Counted from the first letter of the stretch, positions 17,985 through 27,300 are shown. The stretch is DNA of 34,448 nucleotides from Roseiarcus sp049509635 (GCA_049509635.1 JBEKZS010000031.1:1-34448), one strand, 5' to 3'. A program made the numbers and translations. The notes: generated by a model from the letters alone, not told the origin.

Positions 17985-18094
17985 GCCCCGGCCGCTCGCC
18001 CCCCGCCGCCGGTCGCGATCGGCCGGGGCGGCTCACGGGTTCGTGTGCGGCGCAACCATCGCCGGCGGGGCCCGTTACCTCTCCGGTAGGGCGG

Positions 18095-18115
18095 CCGGCC
18101 CCGCAGTGGGGCCGG
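18095..18115 (+). terminator. Possible hairpin after the RMD1-family gene
   Basis: An 8-bp perfect stem, CCGGCCCC / GGGGCCGG, encloses a 5-nt loop (gcagt). It lies about 110 bp after the RMD1 gene stop and about 45 bp before the next gene. There is no clear U-tract on either side, so it may be a weak or factor-dependent terminator, or simply GC-rich sequence. Confidence 0.3.
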
Positions 18116-18158
18116 AACGGTTCCACTCTATTGATATCATGAACTAAAGGACTGCATG

Positions 18159-18476
18159 ATGCGCAATTTTCTCTTGGCGGGAACGGCCGCCGTCGTCGTC
18201 GGCCTCGCCGCGTCGAGCGCCTTCGCCTTCCCCGCCAATTCACCCTACGCGATCTGGGAGCCTCAGGCGGTCGATCAGGGCATAGCCCCTTACGGCGGCT
18301 TCGCGGGCGATCGCCGCTATGACGCCGGCGTTCCGCGCCATCGCGAGTTCATCGAGCCCGGATTGAACGAGGGCCGGTCGGCTTTCGTCGAGGGGGATCC
18401 CGACCCCTATGGCGACCAGTTCGGCTGGACGGTCCAGACTCCCGAAGACAGCACCTATTACTCGCGCGGCCGGTAG
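18159..18476 (+). CDS. Small exported protein with SPYA-x-x-EPQ motif (105 aa)
   Basis: Two adjacent ATGs lie at 18156 and 18159. The second is chosen because the AAAGGA site at 18146-18151 then has a 7-nt spacer, and because the product then begins MRN like its relative at 16702-16947. A signal peptide (MRNFLLAGTAAVVVG then SSAFA) is followed by FPANSPYAIWEPQ, matching the relative's SPYAVLEPQ. The rest is rich in Tyr, Gly, Asp and Arg (GGFAGDRRYDAG, DQFGWTVQTPEDSTYYSRGR) and looks unstructured. Probably periplasmic; function is unknown. A strong terminator follows 33 bp after the stop. Confidence 0.75.
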   Translation: MRNFLLAGTAAVVVGLAASSAFAFPANSPYAIWEPQAVDQGIAPYGGFAGDRRYDAGVPRHREFIEPGLNEGRSAFVEGDPDPYGDQFGWTVQTPEDSTYYSRGR

Positions 18477-18509
18477 GGCCGCCGCGGGCGTAGCGTCCGC
18501 GGATCGATC

Positions 18510-18541
18510 GGGCCGGCGAGGGCGACCTCGCCGGCCCTTTT
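18510..18541 (+). terminator. Strong intrinsic terminator
   Basis: A 12-bp perfect stem (GGGCCGGCGAGG at 18510-18521, CCTCGCCGGCCC at 18526-18537) with a GCGA tetraloop is followed directly by TTTTC. It ends the transcript of the small exported protein and separates it from the carB region. Confidence 0.85.
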
Positions 18542-18959
18542 CGTGGCGACGACGGCAGGCGGCGCTCCTGCCCTCGCGCGTCCTGCACCTTCCGGTTGCG
18601 GCCGGCGAAAAATTCGTCGCGAGCTCGGCGCGGTTCCCGTGCCGGCGGGAGCATTGAGCATAGCGTTTTGATTTCAAGCTATTGACGGATGACGTTTGTC
18701 TCTCAGCGCAGCTTGGCTCTTGCTGGAGCGTCGCGCGAGCGCAAGCGCCGCGCCGCTGACCGCGACGTCGCCGCGCGCTCTTCCCCCTTCGCCGATTCTC
18801 ATTTAGGAAGGACCCGCCCTCGGGCGACCGCTCTCCGGCCGCGCCGATCGGCCGATGCGAGGACGGTTCGCGGCGCGACGCGCGCACAGGGCGTCCTCAT
18901 TGCGCGCCCGACAGCTCGCTCGAACTCTTGCCCGCCCGCGGCGGCAAGCGCGGGGACAC
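18542..18959 (+). other. Intergenic region / leader upstream of carB
   Basis: No credible gene lies in this region; the open frames are Arg-rich and lack family resemblance. The only AT-rich patch is at about 18656-18705 (gagcatagcgttttgatttcaagctattgacgg), where TAGC and GCTA arms form an imperfect palindrome and TTGACG could be a -35 element. I cannot place a convincing -10 element. If transcription starts there, carB has a leader of roughly 250 nt. No leader peptide or riboswitch was recognised. Confidence 0.35.
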
Positions 18960-21900
18960 ATGCCGAAGCGGACAGACATCGCGACGATCCTCATCATCGG
19001 CGCCGGCCCGATCATCATCGGCCAGGCCTGCGAGTTCGACTATTCCGGCACCCAGGCCTGCAAGGCGCTCCGCGCCGAGGGCTATCGGATCGTCCTGATC
19101 AATTCGAATCCCGCCACGATCATGACCGATCCCGACATGGCGGACCGCACTTATATCGAACCGATCACACCCGAGATCGTCGCCAAGATCATCGCCAAGG
19201 AGCGCTGGGCGGTCCCTGGCGGCTTCGCGCTGCTGCCGACCATGGGCGGCCAGACCGCGCTCAATTGCGCGCTGTCGCTGAAGAAGCTCGGCGTGCTTGA
19301 GCGCTATGACGTCGAGATGATCGGCGCCACCGCCGCCGCGATCGACAAGGCCGAGGATCGCGAATTGTTCCGCGAGGCGATGACGCGGATCGGCCTGGAG
19401 ACGCCGCGCTCGCATCACGTCAAGACCCTGTCGGCCGCGCTCGCCGCCCTTGACGACATCGGCCTGCCGACGATCATCCGCCCGTCCTTCACCATGGGCG
19501 GCACCGGCGGCGGCATCGCGTACAACAAAGGCGAGTTCATCGAAATCGTGGAGCGCGGCATCGACGCCTCCCCGACCAACGAGGTGCTGATCGAGGAAAG
19601 CGTGCTCGGCTGGAAGGAATTCGAGATGGAGGTCGTCCGCGACAAGGCGGACAATTGCATCATCGTCTGCTCGATCGAGAACATCGACCCGATGGGCGTC
19701 CACACCGGCGATTCCATCACGATCGCGCCCGCGCTGACGCTCACCGACAAGGAATACCAGATCATGCGCGACGCCTCGCTGGCGGTGCTGCGCGAGATCG
19801 GGGTGGAGACGGGCGGCTCCAACGTCCAGTTCGCGGTCAATCCGGTCGACGGCCGGATGATCGTGATCGAGATGAATCCGCGCGTCTCCCGCTCCTCGGC
19901 GCTCGCCTCCAAGGCGACCGGCTTCCCGATCGCCAAGGTCGCCGCCAAGCTCGCGGTTGGCTATCTTCTCGACGAGATCGCCAACGACATCACCGGCGGG
20001 GCGACGCCGGCCTCATTCGAGCCGACGATCGACTATGTCGTCACCAAGATCCCGCGCTTCGCGTTCGAGAAATTCCCCGGCGCCGACCCCGTGCTGACGA
20101 CGGCGATGAAGTCGGTCGGCGAGGCGATGGCGATCGGGCGGACCTTCGCCGAATCGCTCCAGAAGGCGCTGCGCTCGCTGGAGACCGGCCTGACCGGCCT
20201 CGACGAGATCGAAATCGAGGGCCTCGGCAAGGGCGATGACCACAACGCCCTGCGCGCCGCGATCGGCAAGCCCACCCCGGACCGGCTGCTCAACGTCGCC
20301 CAGGCGATGCGGGCGGGCATGAGCGTCGAGGAAATCTACGAGGTCTGCCGAATCGACCGCTGGTTCCTCGCCCGGCTCGCCGAAATCGTCGCGCTGGAGA
20401 AGAAGGTTCGCCGCCATGGCCTGCCGGGCGACTCCGGCAACCTGCGCGCGCTCAAGGCGGCGGGCTTCTCCGACCTGCGGCTGGCGACGCTGGCGGGCAT
20501 CGCGGAGGGCGAGGTCGCGCGCGCCCGCCGCGCGCTCGGCGTCGCTCCGGTCTACAAGCGCATCGACACCTGCGCGGCCGAATTCGCCTCGCCGACCCCT
20601 TACATGTATTCGACCTACGAAGCGCCCTTCGCGGGCGCGCTCGCCTGCGAGGCGCGCCCGACCACGCGCGAAAAAATCGTCATCCTGGGCGGCGGGCCGA
20701 ACCGGATCGGGCAGGGCATCGAATTCGACTATTGCTGCTGCCACGCCTGTTTCGCGCTGAGCGAGGCGGGCTTCGAGACGATCATGATCAATTGCAACCC
20801 CGAGACGGTGTCGACCGACTACGACACGTCCGATCGGCTCTATTTCGAGCCGCTGACCGCCGAGGACGTGCTGGCGATCCTCGCCAAGGAACGCGAGCAG
20901 GGGACGCTACGCGGCGTGATCGTCCAATTCGGCGGACAGACGCCGCTCAAGCTCGCGCGGGCGATTGAGGCGTCCGGCGCGCCGATCCTGGGCACCTCGG
21001 TCGACTCGATCGACCTTGCCGAGGACCGCGACCGCTTCAAGCGCCTGCTCGACAAGCTGGGCCTGAAGCAACCCAAGAACGGCATCGCCTATTCGGTCGA
21101 GCAGTCGCGTCTGATCGCGGCCGACCTCGGCCTGCCGCTGGTCGTGCGGCCGTCCTACGTGCTGGGCGGGCGGGCGATGGCGATCATCCGCGACCAGACC
21201 ACGCTCGACGACTATCTGCTCGGCACCCTGCCGGGCCTCGTCCCGTCCGACGTGAAGGCGCGCTATCCCAACGACAAAACCGGCCAGATCAACACGGTGC
21301 TCGGCGCCAATCCGCTGCTGTTCGACCGCTATCTCTCGGATGCGACCGAAATCGACGTCGACGCGCTGTGCGACGGGCGCGACGTCGTCGTGGCCGGCGT
21401 GATGGAGCATATCGAGGAGGCCGGGATCCATTCGGGCGACAGCGCCTGTTCGCTGCCGCCGCGCTCGCTGAAGCCCGACATGATCGCCCGCCTCGAGGCG
21501 CAGACGCGCAAGCTGGCGCTGGCGCTCGACGTCGGCGGCCTCATGAACGTGCAATTCGCGCTGAAGGACGACGATATCTACGTGCTCGAAGTCAACCCGC
21601 GCGCCTCACGCACCGTGCCCTTCGTCGCCAAGGTGATCGGCCGTCCGATCGCCAAGATCGCGGCCCGGATCATGGCCGGGGCAAGCCTCGCCTCGTTCGC
21701 CTTCCGCCAGGAGCCGATCGCCCATGTCGGGGTCAAGGAAGCGGTGTTTCCGTTCGCGCGCTTTCCGGGCGTCGACACTGTGCTCGGGCCGGAGATGCGC
21801 TCGACTGGCGAAGTCATGGGCATCGACCGCTCTTTCGATGTCGCCTTCGCCAAGAGCCAGCTCGGCGCCGGGGCGGCCGTGCCGCGTTCGGGCACGGTGT

Positions 21901-22283
21901 TCGTTTCGGTGCGCGACGCCGACAAACCGCGCATCCTCGCCACCATGCGCCAGCTCCACGCGCTCGGCTTCAAGATCCAGTCGACCGGCGGCACGACCCG
22001 CTATCTGCAGGCCCAGGGCGTTCCGGCGGTCAAGATCAACAAGGTCTCCGAGGGGCGCCCGCATATCGTCGACGCCATCAAGAACGGCTCGATCCAGCTG
22101 GTCTTCAACACGACCGAGGGCGCCCAGGCGCTCGCCGATTCCCGGCCGCTGCGCCGCGCCGCCCTCTTGCATAAGACGCCCTATTACACCACCTTGGCCG
22201 GCGCTATCGCCGCGACGCGGGGAGTGGAGGCCTATATCGACGGCGATCTTGAAGTGCGGGCGTTGCAGGATTATTTCGGTTGA
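18960..22283 (+). CDS. carB: Carbamoyl-phosphate synthase large subunit
   Basis: The 1107-residue protein makes carbamoyl phosphate from bicarbonate, ammonia and two ATP, feeding arginine and pyrimidine synthesis. The start ATG 18960 (MPKRTDIATILIIGAGPI) is the usual alphaproteobacterial N-terminus; the open frame further upstream is Arg-rich leader. Two homologous ATP-grasp halves are evident. The first has CEFDYSGTQACKAL, LPTMGGQTALN and TGGSNVQFAVNP. The second has ILGGGPNRIGQGIEFDYCC, IVQFGGQTPLKLA and RPSYVLGGRAM. A C-terminal MGS-like regulatory domain (LHALGFKIQSTGGT ... INKVSEGRPHIVDAIKNG) is complete. The small subunit carA is not in the window, so the two genes are apart, or carA lies beyond its edges. 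Confidence 0.97.
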   Translation: MPKRTDIATILIIGAGPIIIGQACEFDYSGTQACKALRAEGYRIVLINSNPATIMTDPDMADRTYIEPITPEIVAKIIAKERWAVPGGFALLPTMGGQTALNCALSLKKLGVLERYDVEMIGATAAAIDKAEDRELFREAMTRIGLETPRSHHVKTLSAALAALDDIGLPTIIRPSFTMGGTGGGIAYNKGEFIEIVERGIDASPTNEVLIEESVLGWKEFEMEVVRDKADNCIIVCSIENIDPMGVHTGDSITIAPALTLTDKEYQIMRDASLAVLREIGVETGGSNVQFAVNPVDGRMIVIEMNPRVSRSSALASKATGFPIAKVAAKLAVGYLLDEIANDITGGATPASFEPTIDYVVTKIPRFAFEKFPGADPVLTTAMKSVGEAMAIGRTFAESLQKALRSLETGLTGLDEIEIEGLGKGDDHNALRAAIGKPTPDRLLNVAQAMRAGMSVEEIYEVCRIDRWFLARLAEIVALEKKVRRHGLPGDSGNLRALKAAGFSDLRLATLAGIAEGEVARARRALGVAPVYKRIDTCAAEFASPTPYMYSTYEAPFAGALACEARPTTREKIVILGGGPNRIGQGIEFDYCCCHACFALSEAGFETIMINCNPETVSTDYDTSDRLYFEPLTAEDVLAILAKEREQGTLRGVIVQFGGQTPLKLARAIEASGAPILGTSVDSIDLAEDRDRFKRLLDKLGLKQPKNGIAYSVEQSRLIAADLGLPLVVRPSYVLGGRAMAIIRDQTTLDDYLLGTLPGLVPSDVKARYPNDKTGQINTVLGANPLLFDRYLSDATEIDVDALCDGRDVVVAGVMEHIEEAGIHSGDSACSLPPRSLKPDMIARLEAQTRKLALALDVGGLMNVQFALKDDDIYVLEVNPRASRTVPFVAKVIGRPIAKIAARIMAGASLASFAFRQEPIAHVGVKEAVFPFARFPGVDTVLGPEMRSTGEVMGIDRSFDVAFAKSQLGAGAAVPRSGTVFVSVRDADKPRILATMRQLHALGFKIQSTGGTTRYLQAQGVPAVKINKVSEGRPHIVDAIKNGSIQLVFNTTEGAQALADSRPLRRAALLHKTPYYTTLAGAIAATRGVEAYIDGDLEVRALQDYFG

Positions 22284-22363
22284 CGCGCCGCGCGGTGCAT
22301 CGCCGGGGCGCTGCTGTGCATTTTCGACAATGGCAGAGGAACCGGACCGGGTAGGGATAGGCT

Positions 22364-22837
22364 ATGGACAAGTTTCCGATCACGGCCGCGGGGCACGCCG
22401 CCCTCGAGGCCGAATTCATGCGGCTCCAGCAGGTGGAGCGCCCGCGAATCATCCAGGCAATTGCCGAGGCGCGTTCGCACGGCGACTTGTCTGAAAATGC
22501 GGAATATCATTCCGCCAAGGAAGCGCAATCGCACAATGAGGGCCGAATCGTCGAGCTGGAGGACAAGCTGCAGCGCGCCGAGGTCATCGACGTCTCCAAA
22601 CTGTCGGGCTCGACGGTGAAATTCGGAGCCACCGTTACGCTGGTCGACGAGGACACCGAGGCCAAGAAGGTGTTCCAGATCGTCGGCGAGAGCGAGGCGG
22701 ACGTCAAATCGGGCCGGGTGTCGATCACCTCGCCCACGGCCCGCGCGCTGATCGGCAAGAAGGTCGGCGACAGCGTCGAAGTGAACACGCCGGGGGGCGG
22801 AAAGAGCTATGAGATCCTGAAGGTCGCCTTCGTGTGA
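22364..22837 (+). CDS. greA: Transcript cleavage/elongation factor GreA
   Basis: The 157-residue protein rescues backtracked RNA polymerase by promoting transcript cleavage. The N-terminal coiled coil carries the acidic tip residues in HGDLSENAEYHSAKEAQ. The C-terminal FKBP-like domain ends GGGKSYEILKVAF. The start ATG 22364 follows TAGGGATAGG. It lies 80 bp after carB on the same strand, a linkage often seen in alphaproteobacteria. Full length with all key motifs. Confidence 0.96.
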   Translation: MDKFPITAAGHAALEAEFMRLQQVERPRIIQAIAEARSHGDLSENAEYHSAKEAQSHNEGRIVELEDKLQRAEVIDVSKLSGSTVKFGATVTLVDEDTEAKKVFQIVGESEADVKSGRVSITSPTARALIGKKVGDSVEVNTPGGGKSYEILKVAFV

Positions 22838-22889
22838 TACGGATTCGGAGCGGCCGCGAAGGCGGTGCGCAGGCTTGGGGGTCGCTTCC

Positions 22890-23435
22890 ATGGGCCACGC
22901 GGGATGCGCGCGACTGGGAGGAGCGCTCGCGCTGCTGGCGGGTCTGCTCGCCCTGACGCAACCCGCCGGCGCCGCCGGCGAGGGTGCGCCGCCGCTCGCG
23001 GGTCCCGCGGCGGCGAATCTTCGGCTGCGCGCGATCGAGGTCGACGTCGCGCCGCTGGCGCGCAACGGCCTCGGCCCGGAGGCCGACTGGCTCGCCGAGG
23101 AACTCCCCGCCCGGCTGCGGGCCGTCTTCGCAGGACGCCTCGAGCCCGGTGACCGCGCCGCGCCGGCCCTCGTGGTGCGGATCGATCTGGTCACGCTCGG
23201 CCCGTCGGGCGGCGGCGGCACGCAGCCGTTCGGCGGCGGCGACGCCCGCGACGAGATCCAGGGCGCGGCTACCCTGGTCGGCCCGAGCGGGCGGACGATC
23301 GCCAGTTTTCCGCTGTTCGCTTCCCAGCTCGACTATACCGGCGGCTCGGTTTACGAGCGCGGCACGGAGCGCCGCCGTGTCGATCAGCTCGCCGCGAGTT
23401 TCGCCCAATGGCTACCGGGACGGATGGGGCTGTAG
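22890..23435 (+). CDS. Small exported protein of unknown function (181 aa)
   Basis: The start is set at ATG 22890 with GGGGG eight bases upstream; a TTG at 22875 is in frame but weaker. An N-terminal signal segment (LGGALALLAGLLALTQPAGAA) is followed by a mature domain that starts near NLRLRAIEVDVAPL and contains PALVVRIDLVTLG, a glycine-rich loop, RDEIQGAATLVGPSGRTIASFPL and a helical end. The alternating strands and DYTGGSVYERG region suggest a small beta-sheet periplasmic domain. I do not recognise the family. It lies 52 bp after greA and 24 bp before the ELM1-like gene, so it probably belongs to that transcript. Confidence 0.65.
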   Translation: MGHAGCARLGGALALLAGLLALTQPAGAAGEGAPPLAGPAAANLRLRAIEVDVAPLARNGLGPEADWLAEELPARLRAVFAGRLEPGDRAAPALVVRIDLVTLGPSGGGGTQPFGGGDARDEIQGAATLVGPSGRTIASFPLFASQLDYTGGSVYERGTERRRVDQLAASFAQWLPGRMGL

Positions 23436-23459
23436 CGATCGGTATGGCGGACTTATCTC

Positions 23460-24455
23460 TTGCCGCATGACGCGCTTCTTCCGCCGGGCGCACGTGTGCT
23501 CGTTCTGGGTTCGGGCAAGGCGGGCCATCAGGCCAATTGCCTGGGGGTTGCGGAGGCGCTGGGCGCAGGCTACGCCTTGCGCGTGGTCGCGCCGCGCCCG
23601 CTGTTCGCCGGGCTGTCGCCCTACGGCCCGCTCGATCCCAGGGACCGGCCCGGGCGGGCGGGATCGCCTCTGGCGCCGCCGTTTCCGGACATTGCGATCG
23701 CCTGCGGGCGCGTCACCGTGCCCTATATCCGCGCCCTCAAGCGGGCCGGCGGGGGCGCCCTGTTCGCCGTCTTCCTGCAGGATCCGCGCGCCTGGCGCTC
23801 GGCGATGGACCTGATCTGGACGCCCGAGCACGACGGGCTCGCCGGGCCGAACGTCGTAGCGACGCTGACCTCGCCTCACCCCTTTTCCGCGGCGCGGCTC
23901 GCCGCGGCCCGCGCTGCGCCGGACCCGCGCATCGCCGCCTTGCCCGCGCCCCGCGCCGCGATCGTGCTGGGCGGCCCGAGCGGCGCGCATTATTTCGCCG
24001 CAGGCGATGTCGAACGGCTCGCGGCCGCGGCCTCGAGTCTCGCCGGGGCCGGCTACAGCGTGATGGCGACCCCCTCGCGGCGCACGCCGCCCGAACTGGT
24101 CGCGGCGGTGCGGCGCGGCCTGGGCGCCGCGCCCGCCTTCGTCTGGGACGGCGCCGGCGACAATCCCTACGCCCAGATCCTCGCCAACGCCGAGACGATC
24201 CTGGTGACCGGCGACAGCGTCAACATGGTCGGCGAGGCGACCGCGACCGGCGCGCCGGTCTATGTTTTCGAGCCCTCGGGCGGCGGCGGCAAGATCCGCC
24301 GCTATCTCGACGCGCTGGAGCGCCTCGGCGCGGTGCGCCGCTTCGCCGGTCGTTTCGAACCCTTCGCCTATGCGCCAATCGATTCCAGCCTCGTCGTCGC
24401 GCGCGAGATCGCGCGCCGCTACGCCGCGGCGCGGACAGGCACGGCGCGGCATTGA
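23460..24455 (+). CDS. ELM1-like (DUF1022) family protein
   Basis: This protein of about 331 residues resembles the mitochondrial-fission ELM1 family (DUF1022), with a glycosyltransferase-B-like two-domain shape. Visible motifs are VLVLGSGKAGHQANCLGVAEALG at the N-terminus, FLQDPR, WTPEHDGL, GPNVVATLTSPH, AIVLGGPSGAH, and the second-domain signature TGDSVNMVGEATATGAPVYVFEP. Plant ELM1 recruits dynamin to mitochondria. In bacteria the role is unknown but the fold suggests sugar-nucleotide chemistry at the envelope. The start is uncertain: an upstream in-frame stop at 23433 leaves TTG 23460 as the first usable codon, and no in-frame ATG lies before the conserved VLVLGSGKAG. Confidence 0.8.
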   Translation: MPHDALLPPGARVLVLGSGKAGHQANCLGVAEALGAGYALRVVAPRPLFAGLSPYGPLDPRDRPGRAGSPLAPPFPDIAIACGRVTVPYIRALKRAGGGALFAVFLQDPRAWRSAMDLIWTPEHDGLAGPNVVATLTSPHPFSAARLAAARAAPDPRIAALPAPRAAIVLGGPSGAHYFAAGDVERLAAAASSLAGAGYSVMATPSRRTPPELVAAVRRGLGAAPAFVWDGAGDNPYAQILANAETILVTGDSVNMVGEATATGAPVYVFEPSGGGGKIRRYLDALERLGAVRRFAGRFEPFAYAPIDSSLVVAREIARRYAAARTGTARH

Positions 24456-24516
24456 ACCCTCGCGGCGAATCGGCGCTAGTCTCGCCCATCGCCGGGTTCG
24501 GCTCACGGGATTCCTG

Positions 24517-25353
24517 ATGGTCGGGGCGGGAACGGATCGCACCAGGCCCGCAGTCGCCGGCGGTCCCGCCGTCGTGCTGGTGCGCCCGCAGCTGGCGGTC
24601 AACATCGGCATGTGCGCGCGCGCCATGGCCAATTTCGGCCTCGACGACCTGCGCCTCGTCAGTCCGCGCGAGGGCTGGCCGCGCAGCGACGCGCGGCGCA
24701 AGAGCGCCTATGCCGCGGCGGCCGGCGCGGTGGCGCTGCTGGAATCGGCGCGGGTATTCGCGAGCGTCGAGGAGGCGGTCGCCGACCTGCATTTCGTCTA
24801 TGCGACGACCGCGCGCGAGCGCGGCCAGCTTAAACCGATTTTCGCCCCGGGTCCGGCGATGGCGGAGTCGGTCGCCGCCTGGCGCGCGGGCGAAAGGCGC
24901 GGCATCCTGTTCGGCCCCGAACGCACCGGCCTCGACAATCGCGAGGTCTCGCTCGCCGACGCGATCGTCACCTTTCCCGTCAATCCCGCCTATGCCTCGC
25001 TCAATCTCGCCCAGGCGGTGCTGCTGTGCGGCTACGAATGGTTCCAGGCCGCCCATGGCGAGGCCCCGCCGCGCGCGCCGCCCGCGCGCTCAGGCCCGGC
25101 GACGCGCGAGATGGTGCTCGCCTTCTTCGATTTTCTCGAGAGCAAGCTCGACGAGCGCGGCTTCTTCCGACCCGCCGGCAAGAAGCCGGTGATGCAGCGC
25201 AATCTGCGCAACATCTTTCATCGCATCGGGCTGACCGAACAGGACGTGCGCACGCTATGGGGCGCCGTCGTGCGCCTCGTCGACGGGCCGCGGGTGACCG
25301 TGCAGACGCGCAAGCGGGTGCGGCGGAAGCAACCCGGGGAGCAGGGCGGCTAG
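24517..25353 (+). CDS. trmJ: SPOUT-class tRNA (Cm32/Um32) methyltransferase, TrmJ-type
   Basis: The 278-residue protein starts at ATG 24517; the frame stays open upstream inside the ELM1-like gene but without homology. The SPOUT trefoil-knot motifs are all present: VVLVRPQLAVNIGMCARAMANFG, ILFGPERTGLDN and the cofactor loop NPAYASLNLAQAV. The C-terminal helical extension RNLRNIFHRIGLTEQDVRTLWG is characteristic of TrmJ/LasT-type enzymes, which 2'-O-methylate position 32 of tRNA using S-adenosylmethionine. Exact substrate is inferred from family. It lies 61 bp after the ELM1-like gene. Confidence 0.9.
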   Translation: MVGAGTDRTRPAVAGGPAVVLVRPQLAVNIGMCARAMANFGLDDLRLVSPREGWPRSDARRKSAYAAAAGAVALLESARVFASVEEAVADLHFVYATTARERGQLKPIFAPGPAMAESVAAWRAGERRGILFGPERTGLDNREVSLADAIVTFPVNPAYASLNLAQAVLLCGYEWFQAAHGEAPPRAPPARSGPATREMVLAFFDFLESKLDERGFFRPAGKKPVMQRNLRNIFHRIGLTEQDVRTLWGAVVRLVDGPRVTVQTRKRVRRKQPGEQGG

Positions 25354-25389
25354 ATTGCCCGCCGCCTGTCCCCGCGCTAAACGAGGGCC

Positions 25390-27132
25390 ATGCCCGCGCC
25401 CGTCGATCGCCTCGTCATCGCCCTCGCCCAGCTTTCCGCCATCGTCGGCGCCATCGACGGCAATCTCCAGCGTCTTCGCGCCGCGCGCGCGCAGGCCGCC
25501 GGGTTCGGGGCCGACATCGTGATGGCGTCCGAACTGTTCCTGTCGGGCTATCCCCCCGAGGATCTCGTGCTGAAGCCCGCGTTCCAGGAGGCGTGCCGGA
25601 CGGCTTGCGAGGCGCTCGCGCGCGATACGGCGGACGGCGGGCCCGCGGTGCTGGTCGGGCTGCCCTGGGTCGAGGCCGGCGAGCTCTACAACGCCTATGC
25701 GCTGCTCGACGGCGGTCGCATCGATTCCGTGCGGTTCAAGGTCGACCTGCCCAATTACGGCGTGTTCGACGAAAAGCGGGTGTTCCGCCCGGGGCCCTCG
25801 CCGGGGCCGATTTCGTTCCGCGGCGTGCGGATCGGCGTGCCGATCTGCGAGGACATCTGGGGCCCCGATCCCGTCGAATGCATCGCCGAGACGGGCGGCG
25901 AAATCCTGCTCGTGCCCAACGCCTCGCCTTATGAGCGCGGCAAGGTCGCGCTCCGGCACAATATTGCGGCCTCGCGCGTCGTCGAGAGCGGCCTGCCGCT
26001 GATCTATCTCAACCAGGTCGGCGGCCAGGACGAACTCGTCTTCGAGGGCGCCTCCTTCGCGCTGAACGCGGATCGCTCGCTGGCGCTGCAATTGCCGGCG
26101 TTCCGGGAAGCCGTCGCGCGCACCGTCTGGGACCGCGGCGGGACCGGCTGGCGCTGCGTCGAAGGCGATCGCGTCCTGGTCGAGGAGGGCGACGAGGCCG
26201 ACTATTCGGCCTGCGTGCTGGGCCTGCGCGACTATGTCGAGAACAATCGCTTTCCCGGCGTCGTGCTCGGCCTGTCGGGCGGCGTCGATTCCGCGCTCTG
26301 CGCGGCGATGGCGGTCGATGCGCTGGGCGCGGCGCGGGTCCATGCGATCATGCTGCCCTATCGCTTCACCTCGATGGAATCGCTCGCGGACGCCGCCGCC
26401 TGCGCCAAGGCGCTCGGCCTCCGCTACGACGTCGTGCCGATCGCCGGGCCGGTCGAGGGGGTCGAACATGCGCTCGCCGGCCTGTTCGAAGGGCGCGGGC
26501 GCGACATCACGGAGGAGAACATCCAGAGCCGCGCGCGCGGCCTCATCCTGATGTCGATCTCCAACAAGTTCGGGCCGATGGTGGTCACCACCGGCAACAA
26601 GTCGGAAATGTCGGTCGGCTACGCCACGCTCTACGGCGACATGAACGGCGGCTTCAACCCGATCAAGGACCTCTACAAGATGGAGGTGTTCCGCCTCTCG
26701 GCCCTGCGCAACCGTTGGAAGCCGGAGGGCGCGCTCGGACCAGAGGGCGAGGTGATCCCGGTCAACATCATCGTCAAGCCGCCGAGCGCGGAATTGCGTG
26801 AGAACCAGAAGGACGAGGATTCGCTGCCGCCCTATCCCGTGCTCGACGCGATCCTGCACGGGCTCGTCGAAAAGGAAATGCGGCTCGCCGAAATCATCGC
26901 CCAGGGCTTCGACCCCGACACGGTGCGCCGGATCGAGCGGCTCCTTTATCTGGCCGAATACAAACGCCGCCAGTCGGCGCCGGGCGTGAAGGTTGGGCCG
27001 AAGAATTTCGGCCGCGACCGCCGTTATCCCATCGTCAACCGGTTCCGCGATTCCGGCGCGCCGCGGCTGGCGCCCGACGCGGCGATCGCGCCCCGCGGGC
27101 AGGCCGGGACGAGCGAGCGGTTCGAGGACTGA
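25390..27132 (+). CDS. nadE: Glutamine-dependent NAD+ synthetase
   Basis: The 580-residue enzyme amidates deamido-NAD with glutamine-derived ammonia, the last step of NAD synthesis. The N-terminal nitrilase-type glutaminase carries Glu48 (ASELFLSGYPPEDL), Lys117 (RFKVDLPNYG) and Cys153 (PICEDIWG), a complete triad. The C-terminal synthetase domain has the pyrophosphate-binding loop SGGVDS at 296-301, the segment VTTGNKSEMSVGYATLYGD, and KDLYKMEVFRL. The C-terminus (YPIVNRFRD) is family-like with a short tail. Start ATG 25390 lies 36 bp after trmJ. Confidence 0.96.
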   Translation: MPAPVDRLVIALAQLSAIVGAIDGNLQRLRAARAQAAGFGADIVMASELFLSGYPPEDLVLKPAFQEACRTACEALARDTADGGPAVLVGLPWVEAGELYNAYALLDGGRIDSVRFKVDLPNYGVFDEKRVFRPGPSPGPISFRGVRIGVPICEDIWGPDPVECIAETGGEILLVPNASPYERGKVALRHNIAASRVVESGLPLIYLNQVGGQDELVFEGASFALNADRSLALQLPAFREAVARTVWDRGGTGWRCVEGDRVLVEEGDEADYSACVLGLRDYVENNRFPGVVLGLSGGVDSALCAAMAVDALGAARVHAIMLPYRFTSMESLADAAACAKALGLRYDVVPIAGPVEGVEHALAGLFEGRGRDITEENIQSRARGLILMSISNKFGPMVVTTGNKSEMSVGYATLYGDMNGGFNPIKDLYKMEVFRLSALRNRWKPEGALGPEGEVIPVNIIVKPPSAELRENQKDEDSLPPYPVLDAILHGLVEKEMRLAEIIAQGFDPDTVRRIERLLYLAEYKRRQSAPGVKVGPKNFGRDRRYPIVNRFRDSGAPRLAPDAAIAPRGQAGTSERFED

Positions 27133-27213
27133 GGACGGCCGACCACTCGGTAGGGCGCGGGGACGTCGCGACCGCGGCGTAGATTGCAGCGCCGGCGTAG
27201 CGCGGGAGGCCGG

Positions 27214-27249
27214 GGCCAAAAGAGAAGGGCCGCCCGTGAGCGGCCCTTC
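27214..27249 (-). terminator. Intrinsic terminator of the leftward microprotein unit
   Basis: Arms GAAGGGCCGC (27224-27233) and GCGGCCCTTC (27240-27249) form a 10-bp stem with a CCGTGA loop. Read leftward, the stem runs into CTTCTCTTTT, a U-rich tail. Read rightward there is no U-tract. It therefore serves the minus strand and lies about 50 nt after the microprotein stop. It could also slow polymerase leaving nadE, about 90 bp after that gene. Confidence 0.7.
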
Positions 27250-27300
27250 CATTGTCGCGACCACGCAGAGATCGCTCAGGGTTTTGCTTCCGGGCGCCTG

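Noticed and set aside
18855..18959. Upstream extension of carB
   Set aside because: The extra 35 residues are Arg/Ala-rich and unlike the conserved CarB N-terminus beginning at MPKRTDIATILI.
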